Source: Streptomyces tardus (GTDB taxonomy: Bacteria > Actinomycetota > Actinomycetes > Streptomycetales > Streptomycetaceae). Taken from it: a DNA stretch of 64,000 nt. The notes under the pieces were generated by a model. It made no database searches, had not been told where the DNA came from, and worked only from the letters and a program-made list of their open reading frames with translations. Every line of letters begins with the position of its first letter. Positions within the stretch are counted from its first letter, which is position 1. The position numbers were made by a program, and so were the translations under genes. Below are positions 25,753-34,883 of this stretch, piece after piece. The DNA lies in assembly GCF_018101125.2 (NCBI RefSeq), contig NZ_JAELVF020000001.1, positions 2,418,487-2,482,486 on the forward strand. The letters are read 5' to 3'.

Positions 25753-26187
25753 ATGGCAGTGGTTACGGGCAAGGTCATTCGATTTGACGCGGTGCGCGGC
25801 TACGGCTTCGTGGCACCCGACTCCGGCGGCGACGACGTCTTCATTCACGTCAACGACCTGGATGTGGACAAGCACCTGATCAGCACGGGTGCGGTCGTCG
25901 AGTTCGACATCGAGGACGGCGACAGGGGCCCCAAGGCCTCGCACGCCAGACTCCTGGAGCGCGGCGCCCCCGAGCGTCAGTCCGGCGGTTACGCGGACGG
26001 CCCGATCGGTTCGCCGATCGGCGGCGGAGAGGACGGCGACTGCGACATCCTCTCCTCCAAGGAGTACCGGGACGAGGTGACCGAGGCCCTGCTCGGTGCC
26101 GCGCCCGCCATGACCGCCGAGCAGATCGTCCGGGTGCGGCAGCGGCTGGTCCAGCTCGCCGGCTCGCACGGCTGGGTGGAGAACTAG
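25753..26187 (+). CDS. Cold-shock-domain protein with C-terminal extension
   Basis: 144 residues. The first 67 form a cold-shock domain with RNP-like motifs (GKVIRFDAVRGYGFVAP and DDVFIHVNDLD), predicting binding of single-stranded nucleic acid. A Gly/Asp linker follows, then a helical end (SSKEYRDEVTEALLGAAPAMTAEQIVRVRQRLVQL). This longer form differs from the 67-residue CspA-type proteins and is common in Streptomyces. No strong ribosome site precedes the ATG; the open frame extends upstream but only from this Met does the domain begin. Confidence 0.85.
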   Translation: MAVVTGKVIRFDAVRGYGFVAPDSGGDDVFIHVNDLDVDKHLISTGAVVEFDIEDGDRGPKASHARLLERGAPERQSGGYADGPIGSPIGGGEDGDCDILSSKEYRDEVTEALLGAAPAMTAEQIVRVRQRLVQLAGSHGWVEN

Positions 26188-26569
26188 ACGCACGCATCGC
26201 GGGCGGCGCGGGCGTCGGTGCCCGCCGCGGCCCGCGGGCGAAGCCGCCCGGGCCCCGGACGTGTGTACGGGAGCCGGGACGGTTCGTGCTCGTGCGGCGC
26301 CGGACGTGTCCTGGCGAAGCCGGCCGGGTTCGTGCGGAGCCGGGCTGGAGTTCGTGCGGAGCCGAGTGGTGCGGAGATGTACTCCGCGCCGCCCGGCTCC
26401 CGTGCGTTTCCCGAGCCACACGCGCGTTTCGCCGCGCTCGCCGTTCGCACCTCGCCCCCGGGCGTACCGGAGGCTTCCGCCGTGTTCCGGCTGCGGTGCT
26501 GCGGTGCTGCGGTGCTGCGCGTGAGTGCTGTGGAGGGCCGGGGGCTCCTCGGCGCGCCGGTCGCCGGGG
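26188..26569. repeat. Gene-free spacer between convergent genes
   Basis: No gene. Contains imperfect direct repeats of a GTTCGTGCGGAGCCGG unit (26280-26360) and a CTGCGGTG tandem run (about 26490-26519). A terminator must lie here, but no single hairpin stands out. Confidence 0.45.
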
Positions 26570-27130
26570 TCAGAGTGTCGAGAGCGAGGCGATCGCCGCT
26601 CGTACGGTCTCCCGGTCGGGAGCACGTCCCTGGAAAGTGCGGTGGATCGTCCAACCCTCGACGAGTGCGTCGATCGCGAGGCAGGCGCGTTCGCCGAAGT
26701 GCGGGGCGAGGGCCGAGTGGCTGCGCGCCAGCCAGTCGACGGTCAGGGACGCCACCTTCGGATTGTGGCGGGCGCAGGCGTACAGCTCGAACATCAGCGT
26801 CAGTTCCCGGTCGGTGGCGTACTCCGGGCCGCAGATCAGCCGCACCACCGCCTCGATCGCCTCGTCCCGGCCGGGCGCGGCCGGGAGTTCGGCGCGGTAC
26901 TGGACGGACATCGTCTCCACGAGCAGTCCGAAGGCCCGCTCGATGATCTCGTCGAGGTTGGCGAAGTGGTAGGTCGACAACCCCAGGGAGACGCCGGCCG
27001 TCTCGGCGATCCTGCGGTGCGTGGTGCGGTGCACGCCGCGGGTCGCGATGACCTCCAGCGCGGCGTGCAGAATCGCCGCCGCGCGATCGTTCTCCCTCGC
27101 CGCCGTTCCCGCTGAGGGCTTCCCAGTCAC
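26570..27130 (-). CDS. TetR-family transcriptional regulator
   Basis: 186 residues from the GTG at 27130, which has GGAGG 8 nt upstream. TetR helix-turn-helix at about residues 15-60 (ILHAALEVIATRGVHRTTHR, then RIAETAGVSLGLSTYHFANLDEII). The remaining helical domain includes LMFELYACARHNP, as in regulators of small efflux systems. It is divergent from an MFS transporter. The 106-bp gap holds three TGTACA-centred palindromes, so it very likely represses both genes. Confidence 0.9.
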   Translation of the reverse strand: MTGKPSAGTAARENDRAAAILHAALEVIATRGVHRTTHRRIAETAGVSLGLSTYHFANLDEIIERAFGLLVETMSVQYRAELPAAPGRDEAIEAVVRLICGPEYATDRELTLMFELYACARHNPKVASLTVDWLARSHSALAPHFGERACLAIDALVEGWTIHRTFQGRAPDRETVRAAIASLSTL

Positions 27131-27170
27131 CGATTTCGCCTCCGCTTCCCCGTGTTGAACCGGTGGACGG

Positions 27171-27205
27171 GACTGTACAGTCGTACGGGCTGTACATCTG
27201 TACAG
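27171..27205. promoter_or_regulatory. TetR operators: TGTACA palindromes
   Basis: GACTGTACAGTC (27171-27182) is a perfect 12-bp palindrome. CTGTACA-TC-TGTACAG (27190-27205) is a perfect 16-bp palindrome. TGTACA cores lie at 27174, 27191 and 27199, all within the TetR/MFS divergent spacer. Confidence 0.75.
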
Positions 27206-27236
27206 TCTCCCGGGTCGTGCCGTGAAGGAGTAGCTG

Positions 27237-28439
27237 ATGCCGTTCACCGCGACCAGGCGCAGGCGCGCGATGTTCGTGCTGTTCATGATTCCGGGGCTGG
27301 CGATGTCCACCTGGGTCACCCGGACCCCGGACATTCGGGACATGGTCGGGGCGAGCACCGCGCAGATGGGACTGATCCTGCTCGGGCTGTCGGTCGGCTC
27401 GATGACCGGCGTCCTGTCCTCGGGCGCGCTGGTCTCCCGCTGGGGAACCCGTCCGGTGACCCTGACGGGGATGACGCTCGTCGCCCTGAGCCTGCCGGTG
27501 ATCGGCGTCGGCGCTCATCTCGGCGCGGGCGCCGCCGTCTCGTTCGGGATGATGCTGTTCGGCCTCGGGGTCGGCGGCGGCGAGGTCTCCCTGAACGTCG
27601 AGGGCGCCGAGGTCGAACAGGCTCTGGGACGCTCGGCGTTGCCCGCGATGCACGGCATGTTCAGTGTCGCGACGACCCTCGGCGCGGTGATCGGCATCCT
27701 CTGCAACGCCGTCGGAGTACCGGTCCTGCTGCACCTTCCCGCCATGACCGGACTTGCCGCCGCTTGCCTGGTGTACGCGATGCGCTTCGTACCCCCGGGC
27801 GTCGGCCGGGTGGATCGCGCCGACGAGGGCGCCCGGGGCTCCGGGCCGCTCGGGCTGCTGCGCGACCGCACGCTGCTGCTGATCGGCGTGGTGATCCTCG
27901 CGATGGCGTTCGCGGAGGGCTCGGCCAACGACTGGCTCCCCCTGATCGTCGTGGACGGCCACGGGCTCTCCGCCACCGCGGGCTCGATCGCCTATGCCGC
28001 GTTCGCCGCCGCGATGGCGGTGGGGCGTTTCGGCGCCGGCTACTTCCTCGCCCGTCACTCCCGCGCGACCGTGGTGCGCGCCAGTGCGCTGTCCGGCGCG
28101 GTCGGCCTCGCCCTGGTGATCTTCGCCGAGCACCCCGCGCTGGTCATGGCCTCCGTACTGCTGTGGGGTCTCGGCGCCTCGGTCGGCTTCCCCGTCGCCA
28201 TCTCGGCCGCCGGCGACTCCGGACCCGACGCCACCGCGCGGGTATCCCTCGCCGCCACCATCGGGTACGTCGCCTTCCTGGTCGGCCCGCCCGCGCTCGG
28301 CTTCCTCGGCGACCACTACGGGCTGCGGCCGGCGATGATCCTCGTACTGGCGCTGATGGGCGTCGCCTTCGCCACCGCGCGGGCGGTCGGCACCACTCGC
28401 GGCAGCGAGCCGAAGGCCCCGGTGGCGACGAACGCGTAG
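27237..28439 (+). CDS. MFS transporter, 12-TM (YbjJ-like)
   Basis: 400 residues with about 12 hydrophobic segments. It starts MPFTATRRRRAMFVLFMIPGLAMSTWVTRTPDIRD, and that TRTPDIR motif after TM1 is characteristic of the YbjJ/FucP-like MFS subgroup. Also seen are GALVSRWGTRPV (motif A) and GLGASVGFPVAIS. GTGAAGGAG lies before the ATG. Substrate unknown; likely export under control of the divergent TetR regulator. It ends at a TAG 130 bp before the nuclease-like gene. Confidence 0.85.
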   Translation: MPFTATRRRRAMFVLFMIPGLAMSTWVTRTPDIRDMVGASTAQMGLILLGLSVGSMTGVLSSGALVSRWGTRPVTLTGMTLVALSLPVIGVGAHLGAGAAVSFGMMLFGLGVGGGEVSLNVEGAEVEQALGRSALPAMHGMFSVATTLGAVIGILCNAVGVPVLLHLPAMTGLAAACLVYAMRFVPPGVGRVDRADEGARGSGPLGLLRDRTLLLIGVVILAMAFAEGSANDWLPLIVVDGHGLSATAGSIAYAAFAAAMAVGRFGAGYFLARHSRATVVRASALSGAVGLALVIFAEHPALVMASVLLWGLGASVGFPVAISAAGDSGPDATARVSLAATIGYVAFLVGPPALGFLGDHYGLRPAMILVLALMGVAFATARAVGTTRGSEPKAPVATNA

Positions 28440-28569
28440 TCGGCGGTGGAGCTGCGTGTCGGCGCGACGGTGGTTGCTTCGCGTCAACCTCCGTACGACG
28501 CAGACCCGTTCGAGTGGCGAGTGTTTGTTTTTCGCACGTCACTTCATATGTGGACCTACTTTCCCGATC

Positions 28570-29520
28570 ATGGTCACAACGCGCCATGAAACCGCACACC
28601 GGATCTTCCAGGAACGTCCGGAGCTGCTGGGGCCCATATTCGAGATCCTGGGAGTACCACCGCCGAGAGACGCGGTGGTGGAAGTGCTCACCCCCGACAC
28701 AACCGAGATGCGACCGCTGGAACGCCGAGTCGACTCCGTACTGCGGGTCAAACCCGCCGACGGGGAACGTTTCCTCCTCGCCATCGAGGCCCAGGGACGC
28801 AGGGACACCACGAAGGCGGTCAACTGGGCGTACTACGTGGCCTATCTGGCTGCGAAGCACCAGTGCCCCGTACTGCTCCTGGTGATCTGCCAGGACAAGG
28901 CGACCGCCAACTGGGCCGCCGGGCCGTTCCCCCTCGGCACTCCCGAGTGGGCGGCGCTGTCCCTGCACCCGCTCGTCGTGGGGCCCGGCAACGTGCCGGT
29001 GATCCTCGACGAGGAAGAGGCGTCACGCGATCTGACGATGGCCGCCTTCTCCGCCCTGACACATGGCCGGGACGGGGACGCAACGGCCATACTGGACGTG
29101 CTGGCCCGTGCGTTGGGCAGGGCGGATCAGGCGACGCTGGAGTATTTCGCCGACTTGTTGGAGGTCGGTCTGGGGGACACCCGGGCCGGGCGGACCTGGA
29201 GGACTTTGATGACTATGGCCATTTACTTCCCGGGCCGTCGGACACTTCGCGAGGAGTCCTACCTGGAGGGCAGGGCCGAGGGTGTGGCCGAAGGCAAAGC
29301 TGAGGGTGTGGCTGAGGGCAAGGCCGAGGGCAAGGCCGAGGGCAAGGCTGAGGGCAAGGCTGAGGGTGTGCTGCGGGTGTTGGAGCGGCGTGGTGTGTCG
29401 GTGTCCGAAGGGGTGCGGTTGCGGGTGACGGGGTGTGCGGATCCTGAGTTGTTGGATCTGTGGTTCGACCGTGCCTTCGCTGTCGCCCGGGCCGAGGAGA
29501 TCTTCCTCGACGAGGAGTGA
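28570..29520 (+). CDS. Rpn/PD-(D/E)XK nuclease-like protein with EGKAEG repeat tail
   Basis: 316 residues. The N-terminal half has the pattern of the transposase-derived Rpn-type PD-(D/E)XK fold: an acidic strand (RRVDSVLRV), then FLLAIEAQGRRDTTK, where E-x-Q is the catalytic-type motif, and WAYYVAYLAAKH. The C-terminal part has nine imperfect EG(K/V)A repeats (residues about 233-266), then a short helical end. Many Streptomyces genomes carry multiple copies with variable repeat numbers; their role is unknown. ATG start chosen at MVTTRHETAHR. Preceding bases (28510-28560) are notably AT-rich, giving room for a promoter. Confidence 0.7.
   Translation: MVTTRHETAHRIFQERPELLGPIFEILGVPPPRDAVVEVLTPDTTEMRPLERRVDSVLRVKPADGERFLLAIEAQGRRDTTKAVNWAYYVAYLAAKHQCPVLLLVICQDKATANWAAGPFPLGTPEWAALSLHPLVVGPGNVPVILDEEEASRDLTMAAFSALTHGRDGDATAILDVLARALGRADQATLEYFADLLEVGLGDTRAGRTWRTLMTMAIYFPGRRTLREESYLEGRAEGVAEGKAEGVAEGKAEGKAEGKAEGKAEGVLRVLERRGVSVSEGVRLRVTGCADPELLDLWFDRAFAVARAEEIFLDEE
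29266..29367 (+). repeat. Coding tandem repeat (GAGGGCAAGGCC-type, 12 bp)
   Basis: Runs of a 12-bp unit encoding EGKA/EGVA inside the Rpn-like gene. The units are nearly identical, so the number can change by slippage in frame. Confidence 0.8.
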
Positions 29521-29523
29521 GGT

Positions 29524-29573
29524 GCGCAGAGGGCGGGCCGGACGGAGTCGATCCGTCGGCCCGCCCTCTGCGC
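29524..29573. terminator. Strong terminator hairpin
   Basis: A 21-bp stem with one bulged G (arms 29524-29545 and 29553-29573), 3 nt after the stop of the Rpn-like gene and facing the convergent cobN gene. Confidence 0.8.
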
Positions 29574-29677
29574 GCGAGGCGGTGGGTGCTGCACAGGTCC
29601 CGGGAGGCCTCGGGTCGGAGCCCACGCCTGAGTTTCGGAGCTTGTGGACCGGTGCCGGGCCGGCCCGGCCGACTGTG

Positions 29678-32600
29678 CTACTCCTCGCCCTCCAGATCGC
29701 CTTCGGCCTCCAGGAGGGTCTGCTTCAGGGCCGCCAGAGTCTGTGCGTCCGGCTTCTCCCACATGCCGCGGGACTCGGCCTCGAGCAGCCGCTCCGCCAT
29801 GCCGTGCAGCGCCCAGGGGTTGGCCTCCTGGAGGAAGGCGCGATTCTCCGGATCCAGCACGTACGTCTGGGCGAGCTTGTCGTACATCCAGTCGGCGACT
29901 ACGCCCGTGGTGGCGTCGTAGCCGAAGAGGTAGTCCACGGTCGCGGCCAGCTCGAAGGCGCCCTTGTAGCCGTGCCTGCGCATCGCCTCGATCCACCGCG
30001 GATTGACCACCCTGGCCCGGAAGACCCTGGAGGTCTCCTCCGACAGCGTGCGCGTGCGCACCGTCTCCGGCCGTGTGCTGTCGCCGATGTACGCCTCGGG
30101 CGCGGCGCCGCTCAACGCTCGTACCGTGGCGACCATTCCGCCGTGGTACTGGAAGTAGTCGTCGGAGTCGGCGATGTCGTGCTCGCGGGTGTCGGTGTTC
30201 TTCGCGGCGACGGTGATCCGGGCGTAGGCGGTCTTCATCTCCTCATGGGCGGCTCTGCCCTCCAACCCGCGTCCGTATGCGTAACCGCCCCAGACGGTGT
30301 ACACCTCGGCGAGGTCGGCATCGGTGCGCCAGTCCCTGCTGTCGATGAGCTGGAGCAGGCCCGCGCCGTAGGTGCCGGGGCGGGAGCCGAAGATACGGGT
30401 GGTGGCCCGGCGTTCGTCGCCGTGCTCGGCGAAATCGGCCTGGGTGTGGGCACGGACGTGGTTGTCGGCGGCGGGCTCGTCCAGGCCTGCGGCCAGCTTC
30501 ACGGCGTCGTCGAGCAGCCCGATGACATGCGGGAAGGCGTCCCGGAAGAAGCCGGAGATGCGCAGCGTCACATCGATGCGCGGTCGACCCAACTCCGCGA
30601 GGGGCACCGGCTCCAGGCCGTTGACCCGGCGCGAGGCGTCGTCCCAGACGGGACGGACGCCGAGCAGCGCCAGTGCCTCCGCGATGTCGTCGCCGGAGGT
30701 GCGCATGGCGCTCGTGCCCCAGAGGGACAGGCCGACGGAGCTCGGCCACTGGCCGTGGTCGGCGCGGTACCGCTCCACCAGGGAGTCGGCCAGCGCCTGC
30801 CCGGTCTCCCAGGCGAGGCGGCTGGGCACGGCCTTGGGGTCCACGGAGTAGAAGTTGCGCCCGGTCGGCAGCACGTTGACCAGGCCGCGCAGTGGCGAGC
30901 CGGAGGGCCCCGCCGGTACGAAGCCGCCGTTCAACGCGTGGACGCAGCGGGTGATTTCGTCGGTGGTGGCGGCCAGCCGCGGTACGACTTCGCGGGCCGC
31001 GAAGGCGAGGATGTCGGCGACCGCCTGCTGCTGCTCCGCAGGGACCGCGGCGGCGATCGACGGCACCGAATCGGGCGACCAGCCCGCCGCCTCCATCGCC
31101 TCGACGAGCACGCGGGCCCGCTCCTCCGCCTCGTCCGCGCTGGTGCGGGTGGCGGCGGACTCGTCCAGGCCGAGCGCCTCGCGCAGTCCGGGCAGCGCGG
31201 AGGTGCCGCCCCAGATCTGGCGGGCGCGCAGGATGGCGAGCACCAGGTTGACGCGCTCGGGGCCGGACGGGGCTCCGCCGAGGACATGGAGGCCGTCGCG
31301 GATCTGGGCGTCCTTGACCTCGCACAGCCAGCCGTCGACGTGCAGCAGGAAGTCGTCGAAGCCGTCGTCCTCGGGGCGCTGTTCCAGCCCGAGGTCGTGG
31401 TCGAGCTTGGCGGCCTGGATGAGCGTCCAGATCTGGGCGCGGATCGCGGGCAGCTTTGCCGGGTCCATCGTGGAGATCGCCGCGTACTCGTCCAGGAGCT
31501 GTTCGAGGCGGGCGATGTCGCCGTAGGAGTCGGCGCGTGCCATGGGCGGGATGAGATGGTCGATCAGGGTGGCGTGCACGCGGCGCTTGGCCTGGGTCCC
31601 CTCGCCCGGGTCGTTGACCAGGAACGGGTAGATCAGGGGGAGATCGCCGAGCGCGGCGTCGGGTGCGCAGGACGCGGAGAGGCCCGCGTTCTTGCCGGGC
31701 AGCCACTCCAGATTGCCGTGCTTGCCGAGGTGGATCATGGCGTCCGCGCCGAAACCGCCCTCCGCGGCGCTGCTGCCGATCCACCGGTAGGCGGCCAGAT
31801 AGTGGTGGGAGGGCGGAAGATCGGGGTCGTGGTAGATCGCCACGGGGTTCTCGCCGAACCCACGGGGCGGCTGGATGACGATGAGGAGATTGCCGCGACG
31901 CAGCGCGGCGAGCACGATGTCGCCCTCCGGGTTGCGGCTGGTGTCCAGGAACATCTCTCCCGGCGGCGGCCCCCAGTGCTCCTCGACCGCCTCGCGCAGC
32001 TCGGCGGGGAACTCGGCGAACCAGCGGCGGTAGGTGGCCGCCGGAACGCGCACCGGATTGCGCGCCAACTGCTCCTCGGTCAGCCACTCCTGGTCGTGGC
32101 CGCCGGCCTCGATCAGGGCGCGGATCAGGTCGTCGCCCTCGCCGGACTCCAGGCCCGGCACCGCGTCCGGGCCCTCCTCCGGGCCGAGGTCGTACCCCTC
32201 CTCGCGCAGCCGCCGCAGCAGTGCCACGGCGGAGGCGGGGGTGTCGAGGCCGACGGCGTTGCCGATGCGCGAGTGCTTGGTGGGGTAGGCGGAGAGGACG
32301 AGGGCGAGGCGCTTCTCCGCGTTGGGCACGTGGCGAAGTCGCGCGTGGCGCACGGCGATTGACGCGACCCTCGCGGTGCGCTCGGCGTCGGGCACGTAGG
32401 ACGGCAGACCGTCCTCGTCGATCTCCTTGAACGAGAACGGCACCGTGATCAGCCGTCCGTCGAACTCGGGCACGGCGATCTGGCTGGCGGCGTCGAGGGG
32501 CGTCACGCCCTCGTCGTTCTCCTCCCATGCGGAGCGGGAGGAGGTCAGACACAGGGCCTGGAGGATCGGCACGTCCAGGCCGGCGAGCGCGCCCGCGTCC

Positions 32601-33355
32601 CACGACTCGTCGTCCTCGCCCGCCGAGGCTCCGGCGGGGGTCGCGCCGCCCGCGGCCAGCACGGTGGTGACGATCGCGTCCACCCCGCGCAGCTCCTCGA
32701 TCAGCTCGGCCTCGGGCGCGCGCAGCGAGGCGACGAACAGCGGCAGCGCCCGGCCGCCGGACTGCTCCACCGCGGTGCAGAGCGCCTCAACGAAGGCGGT
32801 GTTGCCGCTCATGTGGTGGGCGCGGTAGTAGAGCACCGCGATCAACGGGGCTGTCGCCTGCGGCGGTTCGAGACCGGAGGCGGAGCCGGCGGGGGCCGTG
32901 GCGGGGGACGCGGCGGCGGCCGTGCGCTCCAACCTGCCCCAGGTGGGGGCGGGTCGGGGCGGATCGAAGCCGTGGCCGGAGAGCAGCACGGTGTCGGAGA
33001 GGAACCGGGCCAACTGCTCCAGGTTGTCCGGGCCGCCGTGCGCGAGGTACGCGTGGGCCTCCGCCGCGATGCCGACCGGGACGGTGGAGGCCTCCATCAG
33101 CTGGGCGTCGGGGGCCTGCTCGCCGGTGAGAACGACGACCGGGCGCGGCTGCCCGCGCAGGATGTCCAGACCCTCCTGCCAGGCGCGGATACCGCCCAGG
33201 AGCCGGACGACCACCAGATCGGTGCCCTCCAACAGGCCGTCGATCTCGTCGAGTTCGATACGGGAGGGGTTGGCCAGGCGGTAGGTGACGGGCCCGTCCG
33301 CCGCGGCTCGGGCGGACAGCAGGTCCGTGTCGGACGTCGACAGCAGCAGAATCAT
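29678..33355 (-). CDS. cobN: Cobaltochelatase subunit CobN
   Basis: 1225 residues, the usual length for CobN. It begins MILLLSTSDTDLLSARAA and contains the family's signatures throughout: LYYRAHHMSGNTAFVEAL, LVLSAYPTKHSRIGNAVGLDTPAS, FGADAMIHLGKHGNLEWLPGK, NFYSVDPKAVPSRLAWE, and RISGFFRDAFPHVIGLLDDAV. It inserts cobalt into hydrogenobyrinic acid a,c-diamide in aerobic B12 synthesis, together with ATPase partners not seen in this window. The long upstream frame is not coding: a cobalamin riboswitch occupies it. It is the only cob gene directly downstream of the riboswitch. Confidence 0.95.
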   Translation of the reverse strand: MILLLSTSDTDLLSARAAADGPVTYRLANPSRIELDEIDGLLEGTDLVVVRLLGGIRAWQEGLDILRGQPRPVVVLTGEQAPDAQLMEASTVPVGIAAEAHAYLAHGGPDNLEQLARFLSDTVLLSGHGFDPPRPAPTWGRLERTAAAASPATAPAGSASGLEPPQATAPLIAVLYYRAHHMSGNTAFVEALCTAVEQSGGRALPLFVASLRAPEAELIEELRGVDAIVTTVLAAGGATPAGASAGEDDESWDAGALAGLDVPILQALCLTSSRSAWEENDEGVTPLDAASQIAVPEFDGRLITVPFSFKEIDEDGLPSYVPDAERTARVASIAVRHARLRHVPNAEKRLALVLSAYPTKHSRIGNAVGLDTPASAVALLRRLREEGYDLGPEEGPDAVPGLESGEGDDLIRALIEAGGHDQEWLTEEQLARNPVRVPAATYRRWFAEFPAELREAVEEHWGPPPGEMFLDTSRNPEGDIVLAALRRGNLLIVIQPPRGFGENPVAIYHDPDLPPSHHYLAAYRWIGSSAAEGGFGADAMIHLGKHGNLEWLPGKNAGLSASCAPDAALGDLPLIYPFLVNDPGEGTQAKRRVHATLIDHLIPPMARADSYGDIARLEQLLDEYAAISTMDPAKLPAIRAQIWTLIQAAKLDHDLGLEQRPEDDGFDDFLLHVDGWLCEVKDAQIRDGLHVLGGAPSGPERVNLVLAILRARQIWGGTSALPGLREALGLDESAATRTSADEAEERARVLVEAMEAAGWSPDSVPSIAAAVPAEQQQAVADILAFAAREVVPRLAATTDEITRCVHALNGGFVPAGPSGSPLRGLVNVLPTGRNFYSVDPKAVPSRLAWETGQALADSLVERYRADHGQWPSSVGLSLWGTSAMRTSGDDIAEALALLGVRPVWDDASRRVNGLEPVPLAELGRPRIDVTLRISGFFRDAFPHVIGLLDDAVKLAAGLDEPAADNHVRAHTQADFAEHGDERRATTRIFGSRPGTYGAGLLQLIDSRDWRTDADLAEVYTVWGGYAYGRGLEGRAAHEEMKTAYARITVAAKNTDTREHDIADSDDYFQYHGGMVATVRALSGAAPEAYIGDSTRPETVRTRTLSEETSRVFRARVVNPRWIEAMRRHGYKGAFELAATVDYLFGYDATTGVVADWMYDKLAQTYVLDPENRAFLQEANPWALHGMAERLLEAESRGMWEKPDAQTLAALKQTLLEAEGDLEGEE

Positions 33356-33397
33356 CGCAGCGTCAAGCCTTCCTCGGGGTCCGCGCCCCGGGCGGTG

Positions 33398-33545
33398 GTC
33401 GGACGGCGGGAGTTCCTGACTCACCCGGCACGGAACGCGACGGGACGCCGAGCGTCCTGGGTCGCGCACCTGGCCGGGCACACAGTGGCGGGACCGCGCC
33501 GGGATCTCACCGGGCTTCCTCCCCTGGGTGCCGTCTTGGCGGCGG
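33398..33545 (-). ncRNA. Cobalamin (B12) riboswitch
   Basis: Read on the minus strand, the core elements occur in order: GAAGCCCGGTGAGA (33518-33505), the pairing CCGGCGCGGTCCC, the invariant GCCACTGTG (33489-33481), and the B12 box GAGTCAGGAACT (33422-33411) followed by CCCGCCG. These match the known cobalamin riboswitch consensus. It lies 42-190 nt before cobN, predicting B12-dependent repression of cobN. Exact ends are approximate. Confidence 0.92.
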
Positions 33546-33936
33546 CGGGCCTCCTGGCCTGCCGTACAGCATCGTACGACCAGATCGAATTCCTTGTTCC
33601 GGCCTGTGGAAAACCCCATGGGCGGACGGAGCCGATGCCTGTGGACAAGCGGCCGTCGCCCTGCCGCCGCAAGGGTGTGGGCAGGGGCGAACGCGTCCCC
33701 GGACGCGGGCGGCTCCGCTGCCGAGTTCCGGCGGCGCCGCATTTGTGTCATGAATCGGTCGCGGTCCACAGGGGGTTGTTGTCCCGCTCGGGACGTCTGC
33801 CGGAGACTCCCGGGCAGGCGGTACGGCCCGTACGGCCCGGTGTCTGCGCATCGATCCCGGGCCTCCACGGCCGCCCCGGGCCCGCCCGTCGACCACGGGT
33901 GGGCCGGGACCACGCGCGTACGACAAGGAGTCCGCT
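33546..33936. other. Gene-free leader region between cobN and the exported protein
   Basis: About 390 bp with no supportable gene. It must contain the cobN promoter (minus strand, beyond the riboswitch) and that of the exported protein. A CGGTACGGCCCGTACGGCCC direct repeat occurs near 33821-33840. No clear -10/-35 pair could be chosen. Confidence 0.4.
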
Positions 33937-34641
33937 TTGCCCGCACCGAGGGCGCACTCTCCGCACCAGACCTCCCAGCCGCCGACCCCGCTCACCCAGC
34001 CGCTCACGCCGCAGCGGTCCGCCCGCCGCAGCCTGTTCCGGGCGGGGGCGGCGGTCGCCGCGGCGGGCGCGCTCGTCGCCGCCGGCACCACCGCCCACGC
34101 CGTCCAACCGCCCGGCGTCGGCGGTGCAGCGGTCGCCCCGACCTTCCTGGAGGCCGACGACCTGCCGCCCGCCTCGACCGGATGGACCGCGGGCGAGGTC
34201 GGTGCCGGCACCGGCGACCCGCGTTTCTGCCTGCCGGAGAAGCTGCCGCAGGACGGCGCGCACCACCGCGATTTCCGTACCGAACTGGAGACCTCGGCCC
34301 ACCAGTTGGTCCTCCGCGCCGAGGACACGAAGGCCGCGGAGGAGCTTGCCGACCGGCTGAACGCGGCCATCGACAAGTGCGCCTCCGACTTCGAGCAGGA
34401 GAACCCGGAGGCCACCGCCGACTACAAGGATTTCGGGGCGATCCCGGTTCGGGGCGGCGGCTGGGTGCACGGTGTGACCACCGACGTGCCGAACTCCGCG
34501 AAGGACGTCCACCTCATCGGCGTCGGTCTGAACGGCGACCGGGTCACGGTGGTCGGCTGGGGCGAGTACGGCTCCTTCGACGACGCACCGTCGAAGGCGT
34601 TCCACAGCACGCTGGAGAAGGCGATGGTCAACCTCGACTGA
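33937..34641 (+). CDS. Exported protein with Tat-like signal
   Basis: 234 residues from a TTG start with AAGGAG 6 nt upstream. The N-terminus has a twin-arginine region and hydrophobic core (SARRSLFRAGAAVAAAGALVAAGTTAHA), with cleavage likely after AHA near residue 54. The mature part resembles sensor/PknH-type extracellular domains of actinobacteria, with two Cys (in PRFCLPEKL and IDKCASDF) that could form a disulphide. No enzyme motif is seen. It sits inside the B12 locus but has no evident link to B12 chemistry. A terminator-like hairpin follows it. Confidence 0.7.
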   Translation: MPAPRAHSPHQTSQPPTPLTQPLTPQRSARRSLFRAGAAVAAAGALVAAGTTAHAVQPPGVGGAAVAPTFLEADDLPPASTGWTAGEVGAGTGDPRFCLPEKLPQDGAHHRDFRTELETSAHQLVLRAEDTKAAEELADRLNAAIDKCASDFEQENPEATADYKDFGAIPVRGGGWVHGVTTDVPNSAKDVHLIGVGLNGDRVTVVGWGEYGSFDDAPSKAFHSTLEKAMVNLD

Positions 34642-34646
34642 CGCGA

Positions 34647-34685
34647 GCGGGCCGAGTGGGCCCCGGCCCTGGTCCGTCGGCCCGC
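34647..34685 (+). terminator. Terminator-like hairpin after the exported-protein gene
   Basis: 9-bp arms GCGGGCCGA (34647-34655) and TCGGCCCGC (34677-34685), just after the stop codon. The 21-nt loop is long, so confidence is moderate. Confidence 0.45.
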
Positions 34686-34883
34686 CTGCCTGCGGTCCGG
34701 CGTGGTTCGCCGCGGTCCGGCGACGGGGCTGCCGCCCGCCTGCCGATGGCGGTACGGCCGCCCGCCGGCGGCGCCGGGCGCGGCGGCGATTGCGGCTGCC
34801 GGGTTCAGGCGGGCGGGGCGGTACGGGACGGATGCAGCCACCTCGCGGACGGGGCGTCGCGGACGCGTCGTATGCTCGCGGCC

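Noticed and set aside
33356..33946. N-terminal extension of cobN
   Set aside because: The open frame crosses a cobalamin riboswitch; the first CobN-like residues start at the ATG at 33355.
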